The notes below the pieces were generated by a model. The model saw nothing but the letters and a program-made list of their open reading frames with translations, was not told the origin of the DNA and did no database searches. From NCBI RefSeq assembly GCF_026013415.1, contig NZ_JAPDOK010000004.1, forward strand, positions 186,001 to 250,000: a stretch of 64,000 bases of DNA. The letters run 5' to 3'. Source of the stretch: Sphingomonas caeni (GTDB taxonomy: Bacteria; Pseudomonadota; Alphaproteobacteria; Sphingomonadales; Sphingomonadaceae). A program made the translations under genes and the position numbers. Within the stretch, counting starts at the first letter, position 1, and every line of letters begins with the position of its first letter. Positions 28,108 to 36,592 of the stretch are shown piece by piece.

Positions 28108-28480
28108 CCTCGATTACGAGATTGGTTACGCACGGCCACCCGTAGCTCACCAATTTCAAAAGGGCTCCCCGTCACCCAACCCGAGGGGGCGACCCCGCGG
28201 CTCGCGAAATCAGAAGTCATGGGTCCGCCAGATTGCGGCGGAGGTCCGCGAATATGTAGAGGCGGGACAGCGGCGTAGGGCATCGACTCTAGAGTTGGTG
28301 CTTCTCGCAGTGCGCAATGCCGCAGCCAGGGGCGATCCGCGCGCGCTGAACCTCTATGATTATCTCACAGGCGAGGATGCTTCAGAGCAATCCTCCATCC
28401 CAAAGGGAGTTTTTATTGTACGCGAGGCAATGACCGAGGAGGAATGGCAGATTAAATACAACCCGAATTACCAACGATAG
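28085..28480 (+). CDS. DUF5681 domain protein
   Basis: 131 residues. The N-terminus YEIGYARPPVAHQFQKGSPS followed by NPRGRPRGSRN is the DUF5681 signature, a basic phage/island protein often found near methyltransferases and terminase genes. ATG 28085 is chosen because homology begins about ten residues later. The gene overlaps the previous one and, at the 3' end, the convergent nuclease-like gene by 29 bases. Confidence 0.8.
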   Translation: MADGPTDDLDYEIGYARPPVAHQFQKGSPSPNPRGRPRGSRNQKSWVRQIAAEVREYVEAGQRRRASTLELVLLAVRNAAARGDPRALNLYDYLTGEDASEQSSIPKGVFIVREAMTEEEWQIKYNPNYQR

Positions 28481-29042
28481 TGCCTCGTGGGCGTAATGTG
28501 TTCGCGCACACTGCGATGGCCCTGGCGAGCGTGTCGTAGCCGCACGCGTCGACGAGTCTTTCGAGTGGCCGGACTCCTATACTCTCGGTTTGAGGAAGCC
28601 GCGTTTCCGGGATGACAAAGAACCGCCATTGCTCAGGCGCACAGTGGTCGGCCGCGTCGTCGCTGACGAAATGATGCGCCATTACAAACACGTCAGCATT
28701 ACGCCCGTGCCCGGGATACCAATCTGCACCCTCATAGCGCCCTTGGCGCGCCTTGATATCAAACCGGCATTTGCTCGGCTTGCCGTTCGACCTCGTCCAC
28801 GTTTGTCGTGAGGCCGACTGCTTCACCTCGAGCCTGAGCCCATCATTGCGCTCGAAATCCCATCCTGCCCAGTCCGCGGAGCACCACCGCCACTCAGGCC
28901 CTAAGATCGAGGCGACGATGGTCTCGGCGACGAGGCCTCGCAGATTATTTGTGACAAGAGATTGGCCAAACGCGACCTCGGCCGCCCTGGTGCGAATGCT
29001 CGTTGCCGTTGCGCGGGCGATGGTCGGAGAAGGGCTGATCAA
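28452..29042 (-). CDS. PD-(D/E)XK nuclease-like protein
   Basis: 196 residues. It has the restriction-nuclease pattern: a conserved Glu in the first helix (LVAETIVASIL, E40), then D62 in WAGWDF and the E72-V-K74 motif in LRLEVKQS. It is probably a DNA nuclease, as in type II enzymes or island-encoded repair/defence proteins. The divergent XRE gene 127 bases away may be its controller. No sequence specificity can be inferred. Confidence 0.65.
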   Translation of the reverse strand: MISPSPTIARATATSIRTRAAEVAFGQSLVTNNLRGLVAETIVASILGPEWRWCSADWAGWDFERNDGLRLEVKQSASRQTWTRSNGKPSKCRFDIKARQGRYEGADWYPGHGRNADVFVMAHHFVSDDAADHCAPEQWRFFVIPETRLPQTESIGVRPLERLVDACGYDTLARAIAVCANTLRPRGTIVGNSGCI

Positions 29043-29169
29043 TTTGGCCCGCCAAGCAACGCGCCACCATTGGTCATGTTCGGCAGAGAGATTAAGTCAC
29101 GGGCGCACAATACGAAATACATACTATAGTTGATAAACTCCGGCGGCGTTGATCGCCAGTGGTTTGTGC

Positions 29170-29394
29170 ATGGACATGCGCAAACTCGTCGGTGCGAATG
29201 TCGCGCGGATCCGCCGCGAGCGTGGTCTGACCCAGGAAGCGCTGGCTGAGCTTTGCGGGCTAAGTCAGCAGTATTTGAGTGGTCTGGAGCGCGGCCAACG
29301 CAACCCGACGATCGTCACGATCTACGAGATCGCAATGGCGTTAGGGGTGTCGCACATCGAGCTAGTGCAGCCCGACCAGCAGGGCGCTGGCTAA
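29170..29394 (+). CDS. XRE-family helix-turn-helix regulator
   Basis: 74 residues, one Cro/C1-type domain: NVARIRRERGLTQEALAEL then CGLSQQYLSGLERGQRNP, the standard HTH. The size and divergent position next to a nuclease-like gene resemble restriction-modification controller proteins. ATG 29170 and 29176 are both possible starts. The region 29395-29530 has no gene. Confidence 0.85.
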   Translation: MDMRKLVGANVARIRRERGLTQEALAELCGLSQQYLSGLERGQRNPTIVTIYEIAMALGVSHIELVQPDQQGAG

Positions 29395-29530
29395 AGCTCG
29401 AGCGACCGAAATTGGCCGAAAGCCCATCTCCTTTGAATTGCTAATAGCGATTGCCTACCCCAGCCTTCACGTGAATAAGGATCTGTGAGGTCGCTATCGA
29501 AACACGGTCGGGCCGCAACAGTATCCAGGT

Positions 29531-31819
29531 TCAATCAAAGAGCGTTCCGAAAAGTTCGCGTATATCATCGTCGCCATAGGCACCGGCCGTCGCTGGCTGA
29601 TTCGATACCGTTAACCCCTCACCAGTCCCAGTATCTTCTTCGTCCTCGTCGTATTCAGCAATAGCATCGGTAAGAGACGTGATCTCTACTTTCAGGTTTT
29701 TGCCATGGCGGTCCTGGATACGCGTCATTGTATCTTTTAGATCCGTGAGATCGTCGGCGCCGTTGCAGTTGTCGCGCTCGCTGGAAAAGCCGTCATGTAC
29801 GAGCTCATCTATGGCGTCGTCGATTTGCTTACGGACCGGCGCGTCGAAAGAGAGGCCGCTTTGCATGACGTCGAGCAAGGTTAGGCAATCGGAAGCTTGA
29901 GCGAACGGCAACAGTTCCAGCAGTCGCTCGATGGCGGGTTCCACCAGATGGCGAGTGGATTTCTGATTGAGCCAGCTGTTCTCCAGAAACCCTTGGATTG
30001 CATAGACGAGACCGCCGACGTCGTTGGATGTGAGCAAGTGATCGAGCGCCTGACGCACTACGTCTAGCGCCGCAGCCGTCCGTAAGTCGTCCGAGACGTC
30101 AATAAGGTGCCGCACCTTTTGCGAAGGTGAAAAGTCGACATAGTGCCCGATTCGGCCGCGCTTCTCCCGAACCCATTTGAGGCTCTCAGTCCTGATGAGT
30201 CGGCCATAAGCCACGAGCATTTCCGGCGCATTACGCTGCACAAATGCTTTCAGCTCGGGCGAAGCGTCGGGCAGCAGCGCCGTATCCGAAATATCAGCTA
30301 TCTGCCGAAATCTAACGGCCGTCGAAAACAGGTCTGAGATGATTTCCGGGCTGTGCGCGATGACGGTCGCCATGAAATCTCTGACCGAGGGATTCAGAAA
30401 GAGAACGCGCCCTTCCGAATATCGGAGAAATGAACCGTCGAGCTCCTTGAGCGCGTCGCGATAGCTGTTCGGCGCTGTGCTGTAGTTATATTTTGCGGCG
30501 CAGTGGCGCTCATACGCTGCCCAAGCAGGCTGCAGATCATCCAGGCCGACGAAATAGCCCAAGCTGTACACCAAGATCAAAACGCCGCGTGCTGCGCGCG
30601 AAATCTCCTGCTCGAATGCGTGCCGCCAGATTTCTTCGGGATTTTCGAGCAACCGGGTGACGTAATCCCGATATGCTTCCGGAGGCACGGCTTGCAGTCG
30701 GCGCAGCGTCGATAGCCATTCGATCACACGAGGATTGAAATGCTCGTGTTCAATGATGGTTAGGAAGAAATCCTCCTTGAGCATCTCTTCCTTGTATGGC
30801 TCAGGTAAGCCACTGAAATAAAGATGGTTGTAAAGAATGCGAGCGCGTTGGGCTTTGGTGTAATCCGAGAGCTCAATCACACAGCGATGATCCGCAAACC
30901 CGCTTTGGCGCAAACGTTCCGAACGTTGGAGCGCATCGGCTAAGATGTGCTCGCGTGAAGTCAGTATGAAGCGGCTGCCCTCGGATTGCTGCACATAGTC
31001 GATGAAATCGACAAGCGCCTTGTCCTCCTTACGCCCTAGATATTCGGGCCGATCGCCGAGATAGGTTTCGCCCAGAAAATCATCGTAATAGAATAGCATG
31101 CGCTTACCCGCACATGCGAGCACATGGCCTTCCGCCAGATCCCCGGTGATGATCGCTGGCAGGAATCCGTCTTCCAAATGTGCGTACAACAAGATGTCTG
31201 CAAGCGTGCTTTTCCCGATGCCTGGTGGACCGGACAGGATCACTTGCCGATGATCCTCCAGCGCCTTGAGTGCTCGCGGGAACGCGTCGTTTCGCACGAA
31301 CAGCGGCAGTTTCCGGATGATCTTCTCGATATGGATTTCGGTGCGCGCGTGTTCTGCCGCATGCAGTACACGCTCCATCACCGCCGTGCTGGTCAGCCAC
31401 AATTTGTAGTGACTCTTGACGACGTCGCTGTGGTTGCGCAGCAAATCCTCGACTTCGGATGCGCCGATGACGTCGTTGGGCGTCAATATGAAAGGCTGCA
31501 TCGCCTCGACGATCGAGTCCTTATTTCCAGGCGTGAGCCCAACCGAAGTGACAAGGATGTATCGCGTAGGGGCGAGCGCCTGCACCTTGGCAAGCTCGTG
31601 CGATTTGAGCTTGGAAAGAAGTGAGGAGAAGCTGCTGCCCTCAAAGTGCTTGCACTGAACGACGGTGCGGGAACCGGCATCGATATGGCGCAGATCCACG
31701 CCCCCATCACGGCCGGTTTTGAAGCTCTCGAGCGGCATTCCCCACTCGGCTTCGAGCAGATCATGGATCAATTCCTCGAAGTCCGCATGGGAAAGCTTGT
31801 TGAGATTATAGTCTGCCAT
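29531..31819 (-). CDS. Mrr-like nuclease fused to STAND NTPase
   Basis: 762 residues. The N-terminal domain is an Mrr-type PD-(D/E)XK nuclease: SHADFEELIHDLLE, GRDGGVDLR (D42) and VVQCKHFEG (QxK, K57). A P-loop NTPase follows: Walker A LSGPPGIGKSTLAD near residue 200, Walker B MLFYYDDFLGE and sensor FILTSREH, matching nSTAND-type ATPases. The C-terminal ~350 residues are helical, suited to target sensing. The architecture parallels Avs antiviral STAND proteins, in which target binding triggers the nuclease. The ATG at 31819 is preferred over 31846. Confidence 0.82.
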   Translation of the reverse strand: MADYNLNKLSHADFEELIHDLLEAEWGMPLESFKTGRDGGVDLRHIDAGSRTVVQCKHFEGSSFSSLLSKLKSHELAKVQALAPTRYILVTSVGLTPGNKDSIVEAMQPFILTPNDVIGASEVEDLLRNHSDVVKSHYKLWLTSTAVMERVLHAAEHARTEIHIEKIIRKLPLFVRNDAFPRALKALEDHRQVILSGPPGIGKSTLADILLYAHLEDGFLPAIITGDLAEGHVLACAGKRMLFYYDDFLGETYLGDRPEYLGRKEDKALVDFIDYVQQSEGSRFILTSREHILADALQRSERLRQSGFADHRCVIELSDYTKAQRARILYNHLYFSGLPEPYKEEMLKEDFFLTIIEHEHFNPRVIEWLSTLRRLQAVPPEAYRDYVTRLLENPEEIWRHAFEQEISRAARGVLILVYSLGYFVGLDDLQPAWAAYERHCAAKYNYSTAPNSYRDALKELDGSFLRYSEGRVLFLNPSVRDFMATVIAHSPEIISDLFSTAVRFRQIADISDTALLPDASPELKAFVQRNAPEMLVAYGRLIRTESLKWVREKRGRIGHYVDFSPSQKVRHLIDVSDDLRTAAALDVVRQALDHLLTSNDVGGLVYAIQGFLENSWLNQKSTRHLVEPAIERLLELLPFAQASDCLTLLDVMQSGLSFDAPVRKQIDDAIDELVHDGFSSERDNCNGADDLTDLKDTMTRIQDRHGKNLKVEITSLTDAIAEYDEDEEDTGTGEGLTVSNQPATAGAYGDDDIRELFGTLFD

Positions 31820-31898
31820 TCTGCCCAATCTTGGGAATATCGCCACGGGATGAAATGACGACGTACTCGCGCTGGACTAGCTATTGATTCCGGTGGCT

Positions 31899-32927
31899 TC
31901 AATGCAACCCGGTCAGCTGGGCCTTGAGTTCTCGATGCGTGACCCGGTGGCAATTTGCGCAAAGACATTGAAGATCTTCGAGCCTGGTTTGATGGCCGTC
32001 ATCCATTTCAGCGACGTGGGTGCTGTGGTGATGGACCTCGATGCAGGCCTCGCCGACGTCCGAGCCAAACGTCGAAACTGGGTCCATGCCGCATCGCTCA
32101 CAGTACAAATAGCCATGAGTGGCGCGGAATTGATCGCGCTTGGCGCGCCCCAATCCCGTGCCACGCTCGCGGCGCAAGTGCGTGACGAGCCGCGGGCGCC
32201 CTTCGGACCAGCTGCGATCCTCGTCGCTGATTAGCGATGGATCGATCGTGTCGCTCTCCCCCTTGGCAACGATCTGATAGCCACTTGCGCGGAGCATGCG
32301 GAAACAGACCATGCTTTCGCCGGCGCTGAAATTCTCCGGCTTGACGGGAAAACCGAGCGCTTCGCTCGCAGCTAGACCGAAGACAGCTTTGGGCGGCAAG
32401 CGCATCCCGTCGAATAGCAGGTCGTAGTCGGTAGATGGCCCGAACGGATGATCCTTGAAGCCAGCCGCGAGCCGGCGCGCCGAATGCAAGAAGTGCTCAC
32501 CGGTAAGCCGCTCGAATGTCTCGGCCACGAAGCGGCGGTCGGACCGCTTCGACGGCCACGCATCGTGATTTCGTAAGAATGCGAGCATGGCGTCAACTTC
32601 AGCGACGTCCTTCAGATGGGTGCGATATTCGCCAAGCCTATTTGGTTTGACCGGGCCAAAAGTCGCGACCGCCGCCTCGAACAGACCCGGGTGCTCACTT
32701 AGGATCGGGCGACGTAGATAGAAATTGAGATGGTTTGCCTGGGCCTGGATCGCGAATGGATTCAGCTTGCGATCTGGCCGCTGCAGCTCGACCGCCCGCA
32801 CCTCGTTGGTCCGCAGAACGAAGCGGAACGACGCGGCCTTCGCATGCGCCAGAATATATTCGAAAGCGGCGCGTGCCGGACTATTCGCGGCGAACATAAT
32901 CCGCACTGCGTCGAGATCATCGCCCAA
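31899..32927 (-). CDS. HNH endonuclease with N-terminal unknown domain
   Basis: 342 residues. The C-terminus is an HNH/McrA-like zinc nuclease: YLYCERCGMDP, then EVHHHSTHV and LCANCHRVTHRE, with two Cys pairs and the catalytic His. The N-terminal ~270 residues are unassigned and may recognise modified DNA, as in ScoMcrA-like enzymes; that is inference. The TTG at 32927 is chosen because AAGGAG lies six bases before it; the longer open frame upstream has no such signal. It precedes the STAND gene on the same strand with a 79-base gap. Confidence 0.8.
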   Translation of the reverse strand: MGDDLDAVRIMFAANSPARAAFEYILAHAKAASFRFVLRTNEVRAVELQRPDRKLNPFAIQAQANHLNFYLRRPILSEHPGLFEAAVATFGPVKPNRLGEYRTHLKDVAEVDAMLAFLRNHDAWPSKRSDRRFVAETFERLTGEHFLHSARRLAAGFKDHPFGPSTDYDLLFDGMRLPPKAVFGLAASEALGFPVKPENFSAGESMVCFRMLRASGYQIVAKGESDTIDPSLISDEDRSWSEGRPRLVTHLRRERGTGLGRAKRDQFRATHGYLYCERCGMDPVSTFGSDVGEACIEVHHHSTHVAEMDDGHQTRLEDLQCLCANCHRVTHRELKAQLTGLH

Positions 32928-33326
32928 GCTACTCTCCTTATCGCGTCGCTGTTTATCGTGACGTTGGGGTCTCGAGTAGCCATGGTCCGCCTTCAAAACC
33001 CCGGCACCGGACCGAACTATTGTCAGGCTTCCTCTCGCCGCCCAAGATGCACCGATGCATTGGCCCTTCGTCATCCACCAAACATATCTGCGCCGCGCTG
33101 ACAGCCATGTCCGACTGATACGGAGTTCCGCCGCGCGCATCGTCGTCAGCGCAGCCAGCTGATTTAGTGGGGTGGGGCCAGCCAAACGCCCGTGCGGGCA
33201 CCGCAAATCCTACGTTCCACTGCCGGGCCGGCGCGCGAGGCGCCGGCCCTGGGGCGGTCACCATCGGCACCCAAGGTCGGAGATCGGCGTTCGTTGCCGT
33301 GCGTCGAGCGGTTGGGAGGAGTCGCC
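32928..33326. other. intergenic stretch without a gene
   Basis: No coding sequence is supported on either strand. It contains a GC-rich hairpin (33225-33249), entered separately, and the AAGGAG site of the HNH gene at its left edge. Confidence 0.5.
33225..33249. other. strong stem-loop downstream of the three-gene operon
   Basis: GGGCCGGCGC pairs perfectly with GCGCCGGCCC around a 5-base loop, about 78 bases after the stop of the gene at 33327. No T-run follows on either strand, so it may act as an mRNA end-protecting hairpin or a weak terminator. Confidence 0.45.
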
Positions 33327-35768
33327 TCAGCTTTGTTCGGGGAATTGCGAGCGATGGCTTGCGGCAAGTGCCGCCATTCTTTCGTAGCGGCTCTGGTCGT
33401 AGGGCATGAGGAAACGACCGCCGACGGTAGCCGGATAGGCCTGGAAAAATTCGATCGTGGCGAGAGAGCTGGGAACATCGGGGAGAGCCATCAGGGAACC
33501 CCCGTAGAGAAGCGTCTGCATGTCCATTGCGGAGACATCGACCCTTTCGTCGAGACCGACGCCTGCGCGCCAATCGCTGAGCTGGCCAGCAACCACGCGC
33601 GAGATATCGACGAGATCCGGGGCGCCTAGGACGCCGGCGCACTCCAGAAGGAACAGGTTCGAGAAATAGTTGGTCCGAAGGCTCAGATACGAATGACGGC
33701 GGATTCGTTCATCGCCGCAGACATCGTCGGGATTGAGGATTTCGGCAATTCGATGCAGATTTTCGCGAACCTGTCCGACGAGGTGGGTGTTGCCCGCAAG
33801 CCTCCATTTCTGGGCAAACCCGTCGAACAGGGCCCGAGCGGTCGCCACTGCGACGTCCTCTGCATCGAAGCGCAAGCCCGTGATGGGCGGATAGATCTTC
33901 TCGCCTTCGCGCTCGGCCCGAACATCCTTGGCCAGCGCCTCGCGGGCGAGCTCGAGATAATGCTGGCATATTGCCAAATCTCCGCGCTCCCGGCTCGTCA
34001 GTCGCCGGGTCACGCAAGCGAGGTAATAAGCTTCGCGGCCGGTGACATTGTCGATGAAACGCGGTGCCACCTCGGACTGCGCCGGCTCAGCGATCTCGAC
34101 CGCCCGTTTGGCAAGCGACGAGGCAACCGACCAGCGGTCCGCATAGGCAAACAACAGCGCGTAGCAAAGTGAACTCAAATAGCGCGCGCGCCTCGTCGTC
34201 AACCCGTCCAGTTGACCGAGAAGCTGCCGGATCGCCTGCTCGTTGATGATGACGCCATCATGCTCGTAGATCAGGTCGAGCGCTTCCTCGCCGGGGTCCA
34301 TGTCGCGAAGGAACAGGATCGGGACATTCCGCTTCTGCCCTCGGACCTTCTCCGGAGAAATGCCGATCATCTCATAGCCGGATTTAGCAGCAGTGATGTA
34401 GAAGCTGTCCCAGCTGATCTCGGTCAGGGTATCGAGTTCCTCTTCGAGGGCGCTCAAATCCGGCAGGGGTTCGCGAGGTTGCCCAAGGATCTGCTCCATC
34501 ATCCGTCGACCGACCGAACTGGTCGCCGAATGGGCCAAGGTGATGTTGTGAATGTGCTCCAGCCAGTTTGCATAGAGTTGCGAGTGGGCCTCGCTCCAAT
34601 CGTTGAGCGCTGCCTTGGCCACCTCGCGGTACCCGTCGAGCCCCCGCACCCCTTGGAGATGCGTTCGAAACGCTATCAGGCCTCTAGCGCCGTCGCTCCC
34701 GATCACCTTGGACAAGAAGGCGTCGAGCCAGCCCGGGTCCGAGACCGCCTCCTCTTCCTGGCCGGGATGCAGAATCGCGGACTCGAACAACAATGCCTTC
34801 GGATGCCGGATATACAGCTCACTGAATGTATAGCGCCCGAGGTCCTCGTCTAGATGCCGGAACGGGCGATACCGGCGGCCTTGCCGCTCGATCGCGTAGT
34901 TTTCGGTGAAGAGCACGATCCGGATTCCGTCGTCCTTCAGGAGCCGGTTCAGCCGATCGAGCGTCGAAAGCGCGGCCTTGTCGCGCTGGACGAAGCGCTC
35001 GGGCATCGAAGTTAGGCGGCGCCGCCACCATTCGGCGGACCCCTCGCCGTCGTCGTCGCGAGCCTCGGTCTCGGCGCCCGCCTCTAGGATCGCGTGAATC
35101 GCGGGCCGAGTGCGCATCACCGCCGCCCACTGCCGATCATGCGAGAGCTTGGCCGCGGTACGAAGCTTGCCGTCGGCCATCAACGCATTGAAGCGCCGGA
35201 GCTTCTCGCGCCCGTCGTCGATCGCGTATAGCAATTTGTGAAGCAGCTCCTCGTTTCGCTCCGCCAAGGCCTTCTGCTCGCCTTCAGGCGCCTGCGCCAA
35301 CGCTCTCAGCGTGGTGAGGAGCAGCATCTTTGCGGTGCGGTGCTCGTGGCGGCTGTCGTCGAGCTTCTGAAGTAGCGTATCGTAGAGAAACCTGGTTTCC
35401 ATGACGTGGCCGGGGAGCACGAGCAACGGAAAGGGGCTGCTGTCCCGATTTACGAGGTTTTGCACCAGATAGGTGACGATGATGTCGAGGACGCGGTCTT
35501 CCGCGATCGGCCGTGTCTCCCCCGGGGGGCCCTCGAATATCCGGGCCGACATCGGCGTCGTCGTTTGTGACTGGGTACGGAAGTAACTGTACAGAATATT
35601 GGAGTCGATCGCGTAACATATCCTGCCGCCAGATGCGATGAACTTGTGATCTAGATCGCGATGGTAGAGTAATTCCCGTAGATTGACTGCATTGGCGATA
35701 TCCGTGGATAGTCGATGTACTGCCTCGGGGCTGGGGCCTCGGCCGGTCGAGGGCTCCCTCACAGGCAT
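33327..35768 (-). CDS. PIN-like domain/helical-repeat protein
   Basis: 813 residues. Near the N-terminus, CYAIDSNILYSYF (D55, N57) followed by LLVLPGHVMETRFL and later IRIVLFTENYAIE has the order of PIN-type RNases, in which Asp residues bind metal. The C-terminal ~450 residues are helical and partly TPR-like (RYLSSLCYALLFAYADRWS, AICQHYLELAREAL). Family membership is not certain. It is the third gene of a three-gene operon, overlapping the trypsin-fold gene by ten bases. It could be the nuclease effector of a conflict system. Confidence 0.6.
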   Translation of the reverse strand: MPVREPSTGRGPSPEAVHRLSTDIANAVNLRELLYHRDLDHKFIASGGRICYAIDSNILYSYFRTQSQTTTPMSARIFEGPPGETRPIAEDRVLDIIVTYLVQNLVNRDSSPFPLLVLPGHVMETRFLYDTLLQKLDDSRHEHRTAKMLLLTTLRALAQAPEGEQKALAERNEELLHKLLYAIDDGREKLRRFNALMADGKLRTAAKLSHDRQWAAVMRTRPAIHAILEAGAETEARDDDGEGSAEWWRRRLTSMPERFVQRDKAALSTLDRLNRLLKDDGIRIVLFTENYAIERQGRRYRPFRHLDEDLGRYTFSELYIRHPKALLFESAILHPGQEEEAVSDPGWLDAFLSKVIGSDGARGLIAFRTHLQGVRGLDGYREVAKAALNDWSEAHSQLYANWLEHIHNITLAHSATSSVGRRMMEQILGQPREPLPDLSALEEELDTLTEISWDSFYITAAKSGYEMIGISPEKVRGQKRNVPILFLRDMDPGEEALDLIYEHDGVIINEQAIRQLLGQLDGLTTRRARYLSSLCYALLFAYADRWSVASSLAKRAVEIAEPAQSEVAPRFIDNVTGREAYYLACVTRRLTSRERGDLAICQHYLELAREALAKDVRAEREGEKIYPPITGLRFDAEDVAVATARALFDGFAQKWRLAGNTHLVGQVRENLHRIAEILNPDDVCGDERIRRHSYLSLRTNYFSNLFLLECAGVLGAPDLVDISRVVAGQLSDWRAGVGLDERVDVSAMDMQTLLYGGSLMALPDVPSSLATIEFFQAYPATVGGRFLMPYDQSRYERMAALAASHRSQFPEQS

Positions 35769-36592
35769 TCGGCCGCGAGCTCCTTCCCAGCTCTGGCAAG
35801 GTCTTCGTCGGAGCCGTCGGTTGCGAGCCAGTTGCGCTTCTCAGCGTCCGCGGGCTCCCTCACTTCCGTGTCCGCGTCCGGCGCCGCCGTCTCGTCGTAT
35901 TCGTAGGAGTGGGCGTCAGCGTTCCAGAGATCGATATCCCCGAGCGTAGCCGACCGCAGCTCCACGTCACCCCTCAGAAACGCTCCTATGGGAGCGGCAT
36001 AGGTCGTCGTTCCGATCCCGCATATCACGACACCGACCGCGTTCCCGTCGAGATCGGTGACCGCGGCACCTGAGTCTCCCTCGACGGAGAGCGGCGCCGC
36101 ATCGAGGCTGTTGACGACCAGCGCGTCGTAGAAAATGACAGGCTCGGCAAAATCCTGAACGGGCATGCGAAAGAGCCCGCGCACCGAGCGCAATATTCCC
36201 AGCCGCGGTCCGGACTGTCCACCATGCACCAGCACGCGGCTGCCGGCGAGAGAATGCGGGTCGCGGCAAAGCCCGAAACCGGGGGTCCGGCGGTCCCCCG
36301 CGAGTCGGACGGAAGGATCTGCCAGCACCGCCGAATGGTCGATCCGCACCGCCTCGATCATCGTCCAGGCGGGGCGTTCGTCGAAATGATTCCAAGAGCG
36401 ATCATTGTCGGTCGAGCAGGCGCCGACGAGACCGCCCTTGTGGATGACTAGGTCCGCGCCGCGGGTGATTTGCGCGGCGGTCAGCGCGATCGCGTCGCCG
36501 GCCGAGTCGTCGATGAGTATCAGGCCGAGGCGGCCGACTGCGGAAGGCTGTTCTATCCGCCAAACTGAAGTCAGATGTGAGATTTCCGCCAT
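35759..36592 (-). CDS. trypsin-fold protein with substituted catalytic histidine
   Basis: 277 residues. VEGDSGAAVTDLDGNAVGVV is the serine-protease GDSG segment. In the place of the TAAH motif the sequence has ALTAAQITRG, so the catalytic His appears replaced by Gln. An Asp candidate lies in AVRIDHSAVL. Either it is an inactive protease-like sensor or another histidine is used. The last ~50 residues are acidic and low in structure. It is adjacent to the FAD-protein stop and overlaps the PIN-like gene. Confidence 0.65.
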   Translation of the reverse strand: MAEISHLTSVWRIEQPSAVGRLGLILIDDSAGDAIALTAAQITRGADLVIHKGGLVGACSTDNDRSWNHFDERPAWTMIEAVRIDHSAVLADPSVRLAGDRRTPGFGLCRDPHSLAGSRVLVHGGQSGPRLGILRSVRGLFRMPVQDFAEPVIFYDALVVNSLDAAPLSVEGDSGAAVTDLDGNAVGVVICGIGTTTYAAPIGAFLRGDVELRSATLGDIDLWNADAHSYEYDETAAPDADTEVREPADAEKRNWLATDGSDEDLARAGKELAAECL

